A stretch of 16,993 bases of DNA from an uncultured Chitinophagaceae bacterium (GTDB taxonomy: Bacteria > Bacteroidota > Bacteroidia > Chitinophagales > Chitinophagaceae), in NCBI GenBank assembly GCA_937900675.1, contig CALCEA010000106.1, forward strand, positions 1-16,993. Reading direction: 5' to 3'. Each line of letters starts with the position of its first letter. Within the stretch, counting starts at the first letter, position 1. Shown piece by piece: positions 1 to 5,370 of this stretch. Below the pieces are notes generated by a model. It ran no database searches and was not told where the DNA came from. It was given only the letters and a program-made list of their open reading frames with translations. The position numbers and the translations under genes are program-made.

Positions 1-758
1 GAATATCTTTTGAATTAGCTGAAAAGAGATTATCTGCTGATGTAGTCAACTTTACTGTTTCAAGTTCTTCAGCTGCTAAAGGAGAAACCTTACTGGATAC
101 GGTAAACAATATCCTTAGCATGAAAGTGGATATGGTTGTTATGCGCCATAGTGCATCAGGAGCTCCACATTTTTTAGCCAAACATATTGATGCTGCAATT
201 ATTAACGCGGGTGATGGAATAAATGAACATCCAACACAGGCTTTATTAGACGCTTTTTCTATGAGGGAGAAATTGGGAAAATTAGAAGGTGTTAAAGTTG
301 CCATCATAGGTGATATCATGCATAGCAGAGTGGCGTTAAGTAATATTTACTTATTGAAGAAAATGGGTGCCGAAGTGGTAGTTTCTGGCCCTCCAACATT
401 AATTCCTAGATATTTACAAGAAGCTATGGGAGTTAGGGTTGAATACAATATTGATAAGGCATTGGCTTGGTGTGATGTGGCCAATGTTTTAAGAATACAA
501 TTAGAAAGACAAAATCAACCATTGTTCTCTTCTTTAAGAGAGTACAATTTAGCATACGGTATTACGCAAGAGAGATTGTCCAAATTGACAAAAGAAATTA
601 TTATCATGCATCCTGGCCCAATTAATAGAGGTGTTGAAATGGACAGTGATGTCGCAGATAGTCAACATTCCATTATATTAGATCAGGTAGAAAATGGTGT
701 GGCTGTTAGAATGGCTTGCTTATATCTATTAACAGGAAGAACACATCCAACTTCCTAA
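1..758 (+). CDS. pyrB: aspartate carbamoyltransferase, catalytic chain (5' end outside window)
   Basis: This enzyme condenses carbamoyl phosphate with L-aspartate to give N-carbamoyl-aspartate, the first committed step of pyrimidine synthesis, in the cytoplasm. The reading frame is open from base 3, so the gene enters from the left edge. About 251 residues are visible, and roughly the first 50 of the usual ~305 are missing. Visible hallmarks are the end of the carbamoyl-phosphate segment (SFELAEKRL), the S/K loop (SSSAAKGETLLDT), VMRHSASGAPH, the family signature NAGDGINEHPTQALLDAF and the C-terminal HPGPINRGVEM. The Met at position 120 is internal: conserved family sequence continues upstream of it, so it is not the start. 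coaD follows after 9 bases in the same direction, suggesting co-transcription. No regulatory chain (pyrI) is visible. The assignment is very secure. Confidence 0.97.
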   Translation, partial: ISFELAEKRLSADVVNFTVSSSSAAKGETLLDTVNNILSMKVDMVVMRHSASGAPHFLAKHIDAAIINAGDGINEHPTQALLDAFSMREKLGKLEGVKVAIIGDIMHSRVALSNIYLLKKMGAEVVVSGPPTLIPRYLQEAMGVRVEYNIDKALAWCDVANVLRIQLERQNQPLFSSLREYNLAYGITQERLSKLTKEIIIMHPGPINRGVEMDSDVADSQHSIILDQVENGVAVRMACLYLLTGRTHPTS

Positions 759-767
759 ACAATTTTT

Positions 768-1238
768 ATGCAAAGAATTTGCTTATTTCCTGGCACTTTT
801 GATCCTGTTACATTAGGTCATACTGATATCATTAATCGTGCACTTCCATTATTCGATAAGATAGTAGTGGGTATTGGTATTAATGCAGCCAAGAACCCAA
901 TGTTTACTGCAGATCAAAGAAAGATTTGGTTTGAAGAAATATACAAAGATGAACCAAAGCTTACCGTGGAAACCTATGATGGGTTAACGATCAAATTCTG
1001 TCAATCTATTGGTGCTAAATTTATTTTAAGAGGTATCCGTTATGTGAGTGATTTTGAATATGAGAAAACCATTGCAGACGCCAACAGAACAATGGATTCA
1101 AAAATTGAAACCATCTTTTTAACTGGAGAACCTAAATATACCAGCGTAGCTTCAACCATTGTTAGAGATATCTTAAGAAATGGGGGAGATGCATCTCCAT
1201 TTTTACCAGAAGCAGTGATCAAATCTATCAACAAGTAA
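768..1238 (+). CDS. coaD: phosphopantetheine adenylyltransferase
   Basis: CoaD transfers AMP from ATP to 4'-phosphopantetheine, giving dephospho-CoA, the penultimate step of coenzyme A synthesis. The 156-residue protein has the usual length for bacterial CoaD. It shows the nucleotidyltransferase motif GTFDPVTLGHTDII (residues 9-22, T/HxGH type), the substrate-binding RGIRYVSDFEYE segment (about 88-99), and the C-terminal ASTIVRD motif (about 128-134) that contacts ATP. The start codon lies 9 bases after the pyrB stop with no promoter visible between them, so it is probably read from the pyrB transcript. The stop codon directly abuts the stop of the convergent Nudix gene, with no base between them and no terminator hairpin. 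Confidence 0.97.
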   Translation: MQRICLFPGTFDPVTLGHTDIINRALPLFDKIVVGIGINAAKNPMFTADQRKIWFEEIYKDEPKLTVETYDGLTIKFCQSIGAKFILRGIRYVSDFEYEKTIADANRTMDSKIETIFLTGEPKYTSVASTIVRDILRNGGDASPFLPEAVIKSINK

Positions 1239-1661
1239 TTACTGGTTGATTTTCTTTCTATAGGCTTCAATAACTTCAATGATATTAGGATAGGTATTGT
1301 CTAAACAATGTCTACAAGTAGCTAGACTATGCCATTCAATTTTTTCAATATCTTCTGAAACCTGAGGTATACCTTCTTGCAAATCAGCAATGGTCATATG
1401 AAACCAATAAGTTCTTTTAACCACATCTTCATTTAAATAGGTATCAAAATATGTATGATTGGTAAAATTCAACATACCTTGCAGTTGAATGTTTTGAATT
1501 CCTGTTTCTTCTTGAACCTCTCGCACAGCGCAGGTTTGAATGGTTTCACCTTCGTCTAGTTTGCCCTTTGGTAAGTCCCAAAAACCTCGTCTAAAGATCC
1601 ATAAAATAGCCCCTTCCGGATTGGTTAAAAGTCCACCTGCTGCAATTATTTGTTTGGGCAT
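1239..1661 (-). CDS. Nudix hydrolase
   Basis: This is a small cytoplasmic Nudix-fold hydrolase of 140 residues that cleaves a nucleoside diphosphate linked to some other moiety; the substrate cannot be read from the sequence. The Nudix box is perfect: G33-x5-E39-x7-R47-E48-x2-E51-E52-x-G54-I55, which supplies the catalytic metal-binding glutamates. A second recognisable feature is WDLPKGKLDEGE, typical of diadenosine-polyphosphate and ADP-ribose hydrolase branches, but this is not enough to name a substrate. It is transcribed away from pyrE and meets coaD tail to tail. I recall a Nudix gene next to pyrE in other Bacteroidota, which hints at nucleotide-pool housekeeping, but that is an inference. 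The start is the ATG at 1659-1661. Confidence 0.93.
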   Translation of the reverse strand: MPKQIIAAGGLLTNPEGAILWIFRRGFWDLPKGKLDEGETIQTCAVREVQEETGIQNIQLQGMLNFTNHTYFDTYLNEDVVKRTYWFHMTIADLQEGIPQVSEDIEKIEWHSLATCRHCLDNTYPNIIEVIEAYRKKINQ

Positions 1662-1741
1662 AAAAATGTGTATAGTATTTAGTAACTCTTAGTGTAAATC
1701 TAGGTTTTAGCCTTTAATTTCGCAACAATAATAGTACAAAT
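1662..1741. promoter_or_regulatory. divergent promoter region, Nudix gene / pyrE
   Basis: This 80-base AT-rich gap must hold promoters for both flanking genes. On the plus strand TAATTTCG (1715-1722) is close to the Bacteroidota -7 element TAnnTTTG and lies about 19 bases before the pyrE start. On the minus strand TAGATTTA (1702 to 1695) is a one-mismatch -7 box for the Nudix gene. Neither has a convincing -33 TTTG. The boxes are seen, but their use as promoters is inferred and weak. Confidence 0.3.
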
Positions 1742-2371
1742 ATGACCAACGAAAAAGCAGTTGCAGAAAAATTACTACAGGTAGGAGCCGTTAAATTAAG
1801 TCCCAATGAACCTTTTACATGGGCTAGTGGATGGAAAAGTCCTATTTATTGTGATAATAGAAAAGTGCTTTCGTTCCCTTATGTAAGAGATTTCATCAAA
1901 AGTGAAATGTGTAATGTCATATTTGAAAAATTTGGAGAAGCAGATATGTTAGCAGGTGTAGCAACAGCTGGTATTCCTTGGGGTGCTATGGCTGCTGATC
2001 AATTAAAACTACCTTATATCTATGTTCGTCCAAAACCCAAAGAACATGGCCTAGGAAATCAAATAGAAGGTGCTTATCAAACAAGTAACAAGATATTAGT
2101 AATTGAAGACTTAATTTCTACTGGAAAAAGTAGTTTACAAGTGGTAGATGTTTTAAGAAATGCTGGACTGGAAGTAGTTGGCATGGTATCTATTTTCAAT
2201 TATGGATTTTCTATTGCAGACGAAGCCTTTAAAAATGCAAATGTTCCTTATTTGTCTTTGACCAATTATGCTAGCATGATTGAGTTAGCAGTAGAAAAAG
2301 GAGAAGTGGATCCTTCAACGCATGATACTTTGATGAAATGGAGAGAAAGTCCATCTACCTGGAATCAATAA
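1742..2371 (+). CDS. pyrE: orotate phosphoribosyltransferase
   Basis: PyrE transfers the phosphoribosyl group of PRPP to orotate, giving OMP, the fifth step of UMP synthesis. The 209-residue protein has the standard length. It carries the PRPP-binding motif ILVIEDLISTGKSS (residues 118-131) and the mobile catalytic loop YVRPKPKEHG (94-103), whose Lys and His contact the pyrophosphate leaving group. The N-terminal GAVKLSPNEPFTWASGWKSPIY segment (15-36) is the usual orotate-site region. It is the second pyrimidine gene in the window, but it is not in one transcript with pyrB because the Nudix gene lies between them on the other strand. The stop is only 3 bases from the stop of the convergent lipoprotein gene. 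Confidence 0.97.
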   Translation: MTNEKAVAEKLLQVGAVKLSPNEPFTWASGWKSPIYCDNRKVLSFPYVRDFIKSEMCNVIFEKFGEADMLAGVATAGIPWGAMAADQLKLPYIYVRPKPKEHGLGNQIEGAYQTSNKILVIEDLISTGKSSLQVVDVLRNAGLEVVGMVSIFNYGFSIADEAFKNANVPYLSLTNYASMIELAVEKGEVDPSTHDTLMKWRESPSTWNQ

Positions 2372-2374
2372 AGA

Positions 2375-2845
2375 TTATTTAAGATTTCGTATTGCGTCGC
2401 CCAAATTCAATTTTTGATTGGACTCAAATGCAATTGGAACCGTTCTAGTAAATATACCTTTACTCAATGTTGCATTGCCTTTGATATTTAACTTAATGGG
2501 TTTATTAAAAATTAGATCCATGCTATTCTTTACTAATGAAGACATTTCAAATTCCATTTGAGCAGGTACCATAAAACTTGCATTTGCAGGAATCACAAAA
2601 TTGGTATCTAAATGAACTTTTGTGAAAGGTTGATTATTCATTAAGATATCACAATCAATTTGCTTCAATACCATGGAAAAATTATTTGGATTAAAGTATT
2701 TAATCTTTGCGTTGATCTTATTTTTCCCCATGGAGATCTTTTCAATTTTAATGTCTTGTAAACCTTTAAACTCAAAATCTTTTGGAGAAGAACAAGAAAT
2801 AATCAATAAGGAAATAGTCAAAACAGCTAATAAATACTTTCTCAT
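2375..2845 (-). CDS. LEA14-like (LEA_2/WHy domain) lipoprotein
   Basis: This is a predicted lipoprotein of 156 residues with one LEA type-2 (water-stress and hypersensitive, WHy) domain. Residues 1-17 form a signal peptide ending in the lipobox I-I-S-C, with the lipidated cysteine at 18. The WHy fold is indicated by KYFNPNNFSMVLKQIDCDILMNNQ and by a later strand series ending in a beta-rich tail. The molecular role of bacterial LEA14-like proteins is not well defined; stress or envelope protection is only a family-level suggestion. I chose the ATG at 2843-2845. A TTG 24 bases further upstream is in frame, but using it would put the signal peptide behind extra polar residues and overlap the putative -7 box. 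The gene is divergent from the WbqC-family gene. Confidence 0.8.
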   Translation of the reverse strand: MRKYLLAVLTISLLIISCSSPKDFEFKGLQDIKIEKISMGKNKINAKIKYFNPNNFSMVLKQIDCDILMNNQPFTKVHLDTNFVIPANASFMVPAQMEFEMSSLVKNSMDLIFNKPIKLNIKGNATLSKGIFTRTVPIAFESNQKLNLGDAIRNLK

Positions 2846-2848
2846 AGT

Positions 2849-2866
2849 TATATTTGTACAAACATA
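2849..2866. promoter_or_regulatory. two facing -7 promoter boxes, lipoprotein gene / wbqC-like gene
   Basis: TATATTTG on the plus strand (2849-2856) and TATGTTTG on the minus strand (2866 to 2859) both match the Bacteroidota -7 consensus TAnnTTTG exactly. They lie only 2 bases apart and face each other, with the palindrome TTTGTACAAA (2853-2862) between. Each would start a transcript a few bases before its own gene, at 2884 (plus) and 2845 (minus). No clear -33 TTTG was found for either. The matches are seen; promoter activity is inferred. Confidence 0.45.
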
Positions 2867-2883
2867 CAAAAGATAGGGAGTGA

Positions 2884-3483
2884 ATGATGTTAACAGAACT
2901 ACAATATTTTGGCACTATAAGTTATATTAAAGCCTTAAATGATGCACAGTATATTAGTTTTGATAAAGAGGAGCGATTCACTAAAATGGGCTTTAAAAAT
3001 AGAACCATTATTGCCAGTGCACAAGGCCCTTTAAATTTAACCATTCCAATTGTTGGAGGTAGAGATCAAAAAAATAGATTACAAGAAATTTTAATCGATT
3101 ATAGTACTGGATGGCAAAGCCAACATATAAAATCAATTCAAACATGCTATAAAAGAGCCCCTTTTTTTGAATATTATGAGCAGGGAATAAAAGATCTTTT
3201 ATCTTGCCCCTCTAATAATTTATTTGAATTTTTAGTAGAAGTGCAGCAATGGGTAAGACTTCAATGTAAGAATAGCTGGACAATTCAGCAGGATGAACAA
3301 GATAATAATGCGTCTGTTTTCAGAGACCCATATTTTCCTAAGAACTATCAAGGATACCCCAATCCAATAAAGTACCAGCAGGTATTTGAAGACCCAATTG
3401 GGTTTATTCCTAACTTATCTATTTTAGATGTATTATTTTGTTGTGGTGGTAAACAAACCCAACAATTATTAAAATCTTCTTAG
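2884..3483 (+). CDS. WbqC-family protein
   Basis: This 199-residue protein belongs to the WbqC-like family (PF08889). Typical features are the N-terminal YFGTISYIKALNDAQYISFD, the KMGFKNRTII segment (the family's KxxxxNRxxI pattern), LTIPIVGG, then the W-x2-xH and CYKRAPFFEYY stretch, and the C-terminal FIPNLSILDVLFCCGG. WbqC proteins are often found near O-antigen or sugar-nucleotide genes, but no reaction is firmly established. Here there are no polysaccharide genes next to it, so no pathway can be assigned. Two adjacent ATG codons (2884 and 2887) could serve as start. The last 15 bases overlap the 3' end of the convergent M56 gene. Confidence 0.85.
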   Translation: MMLTELQYFGTISYIKALNDAQYISFDKEERFTKMGFKNRTIIASAQGPLNLTIPIVGGRDQKNRLQEILIDYSTGWQSQHIKSIQTCYKRAPFFEYYEQGIKDLLSCPSNNLFEFLVEVQQWVRLQCKNSWTIQQDEQDNNASVFRDPYFPKNYQGYPNPIKYQQVFEDPIGFIPNLSILDVLFCCGGKQTQQLLKSS

Positions 3484-4878
3484 GCTATCTTGAACAGTTA
3501 CTTCTGGATGTCTTTTTAAGAATGTACTTGCCCAATTTTCATATTGTAATACTTCTTTCCACTCTTTGCTGTTTTCAAGAAAATCAAGCGCTTCTCTTTC
3601 TGATGCAATTGTGGCCAATTTAGCATTCAATAATTCCTTTCTCAATTGATAATTCTGTATCAAAGATCTCAATAATAGTTTTTCTGCCACTTCAAATTCT
3701 AAGGAATCTCTAGAAGCAGAATAATTAACAAATTGATATGGATTCTCTCTTTCTTTGATCCAATTTGCCGCTTTAGAAACGGCAGCCGTATATTCTTCTT
3801 CTTGAAGAGGAGCAGTAGGAGTTATGGGTGTTTTTAATGTAGAAATCTTTATAATTGGATCGGATGTAGAATTCACTTGAACTTGCTTATTCCTTTTAGG
3901 AATCACTGAACTAGCTACTCTATAATTATTCAAGACCTGAGATTTTTGAATAGCATCTGTTTTAGTGAATGTATTAGTGGTGAATCCAATACTTGTGACC
4001 AACAAAACAATACATGCAAAGGCTAACTGCTTAAATAAACGCGAGGATTGTAATGGAAGTTTATTTAAAAACTGAATCCTAGTTAACATTTCTTTTTCAG
4101 AACCAATAGCATTTAATGTCAATTCATTTTGTTCTTGATGTGCCACTAAAGCCAGTTGGTAAAGAGATTTTGAATAGGCTATAGGATTATTTAATCTTTC
4201 TAAAACCCAGGCATCGCAAGCCAATTCTCTTTGAATATTGATTTCTTTAGTGAAGAAATAGGAGAATGGATTAAATAATAAAATGGAATGACATAACTTA
4301 ATGAATAGCTGAACAATAAAATCATGTCTTATAATATGAGCTACTTCGTGTAATAATATATATTTCACTTCCTCAATAGAAAGATGATTTAAAATAGATA
4401 TTGGCAAAAGTATAACTGTATCCATCCATCCAAAAGTAATTGGAGCTTTTAATACAGCGCTTGTACCAATTAAATATTTATCTAGACCTAATTTTTGTAA
4501 TAACTGATTCCAATATTGGTTATTGGTATAATCTGCGTTATTTCTTATTTGATTTATTTGCTTAAAATCAAATAATAAATAAGTTAAATAGGCAATAAGT
4601 GCAATAGCATAAACAATTCCAATCAAAGGAGTCCAGTTGATCCAATTGGATGAACTTTGGATAGCAATAGTGGTTATTTTAAAACTATAATAATTTGTAT
4701 GAAAAATGGAATAGATAAAATGTATAGTAGCAATACATTCAAATCCAACTGCTAAAAGAAAAGACCTAGCAGGATTTAATTTCAAAAAGAATTTTAATAC
4801 AACATACAAAGAGAATAGGATGGACATAAACCAAATACTATTCAATATTGCAGCAGGTATTTGAAATAAAATAGCCAT
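3469..4878 (-). CDS. M56 (BlaR1-type) membrane metallopeptidase
   Basis: This is a 469-residue integral membrane zinc peptidase of the BlaR1/MecR1 type, the usual partner that cleaves or inactivates a BlaI-type repressor. Hydrophobic segments lie at about residues 10-32, 40-58, 84-103 and 283-302. The zinc site is HEVAH (177-181) with ELACD (218-222) as the likely third-ligand region. The conserved PITFGWMDTVILLP stretch lies just before it. After the last membrane segment there is a ~165-residue, presumably periplasmic tail, Ser/Thr/Pro-rich and then helical. It has no penicillin-binding SxxK domain, so a beta-lactam sensor is not evident and the signal is unknown. The start is the ATG at 4876-4878; a TTG directly before it is also in frame. 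It lies 6 bases after blaI, so the two form an operon. Confidence 0.88.
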   Translation of the reverse strand: MAILFQIPAAILNSIWFMSILFSLYVVLKFFLKLNPARSFLLAVGFECIATIHFIYSIFHTNYYSFKITTIAIQSSSNWINWTPLIGIVYAIALIAYLTYLLFDFKQINQIRNNADYTNNQYWNQLLQKLGLDKYLIGTSAVLKAPITFGWMDTVILLPISILNHLSIEEVKYILLHEVAHIIRHDFIVQLFIKLCHSILLFNPFSYFFTKEINIQRELACDAWVLERLNNPIAYSKSLYQLALVAHQEQNELTLNAIGSEKEMLTRIQFLNKLPLQSSRLFKQLAFACIVLLVTSIGFTTNTFTKTDAIQKSQVLNNYRVASSVIPKRNKQVQVNSTSDPIIKISTLKTPITPTAPLQEEEYTAAVSKAANWIKERENPYQFVNYSASRDSLEFEVAEKLLLRSLIQNYQLRKELLNAKLATIASEREALDFLENSKEWKEVLQYENWASTFLKRHPEVTVQDSLRRF

Positions 4879-4884
4879 CAAGAC

Positions 4885-5265
4885 TTATTTTCTTTTTTCT
4901 ATTTGTTCTATTAATAATTTAATCTCAGCTAATTCTTCTTGAGAGCTTTGATGATTACCTAAAGCCTGTAATACCAATTGAGAACTACTACCACTAAATA
5001 AAGTTTTTATCATTTTAGTAATATATTGTTCTTGTGCTTGTTCTTTCTCAAAGACTGGGGTATAGATATGGGTTTTTGAAGATTCATTCCTAGAAACCAA
5101 TCCTTTTTCATGCATAATTTGCATTAATTTAAGGGTAGTTGTATATCCCACATCTTTTGTTAACTGCACTACTTCGTGTACTTCTCTTACAGAAGCGTTT
5201 TGTTTTTCCCAAAGAATGCTTAGAATTTCTAATTCACTCTCTGTAGGTTTAAATTGCTTGGACAT
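4885..5265 (-). CDS. BlaI/MecI/CopY-family transcriptional repressor
   Basis: This is a 126-residue winged-helix repressor. The N-terminal half (about 1-75) carries the family pattern: PTESELEILSILWEK, VREVHEVV, then the recognition region YTTTLKLMQIMHEKGLVSR. The C-terminal half (about 76-126) is helical and should dimerise. Family members bind dyad operators and are released when a partner M56 protease is activated. The M56 gene follows 6 bases downstream, fitting that pair. Three TACGA/TCGTA half-sites lie directly upstream of this gene, which suggests autoregulation. The regulated genes beyond its own operon are unknown. Neither pyrophosphatase nor serine-hydrolase promoter shows the same dyad. 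Confidence 0.92.
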   Translation of the reverse strand: MSKQFKPTESELEILSILWEKQNASVREVHEVVQLTKDVGYTTTLKLMQIMHEKGLVSRNESSKTHIYTPVFEKEQAQEQYITKMIKTLFSGSSSQLVLQALGNHQSSQEELAEIKLLIEQIEKRK

Positions 5266-5270
5266 ATTAT

Positions 5271-5298
5271 TACGATTAAATTCGTATGTAATTTACGA
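5271..5298. promoter_or_regulatory. candidate BlaI operator, three alternating half-sites
   Basis: TACGA (5271-5275), TCGTA (5282-5286) and TACGA (5294-5298) alternate in orientation with spacers of 6 and 7 bases, giving two overlapping inverted repeats. They lie 6-33 bases upstream of the blaI start codon, where the promoter must be. A repressor dimer bound here would block its own operon. The dyads are seen directly; binding by this BlaI protein is inferred from family behaviour. Confidence 0.5.
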
Positions 5299-5310
5299 AA
5301 ATGATTCAAA

Positions 5311-5345
5311 TAACAAAAAATCCCCCCGAAAATTCGGAGGGATTT
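5311..5345 (-). terminator. rho-independent terminator of hppA
   Basis: A 13-bp stem (arms 5318-5330 and 5333-5345, C/G-rich in the middle) lies 25 bases after the hppA stop. On the minus strand it is followed by a T-run (TTTTTTGTTA). The single irregular pair is U-G in the minus-strand RNA but C-A in the plus-strand RNA, so the hairpin is best formed by hppA transcripts. It separates hppA from the blaI operon. Confidence 0.85.
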
Positions 5346-5370
5346 ATGTTAAAATATCGTAAAAATGAAA

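Noticed and set aside
2673..2876. Plus-strand open frame opposite the LEA14-like gene
   Set aside because: It is antisense to a gene with a lipobox and a conserved domain, and no promoter or family supports it.
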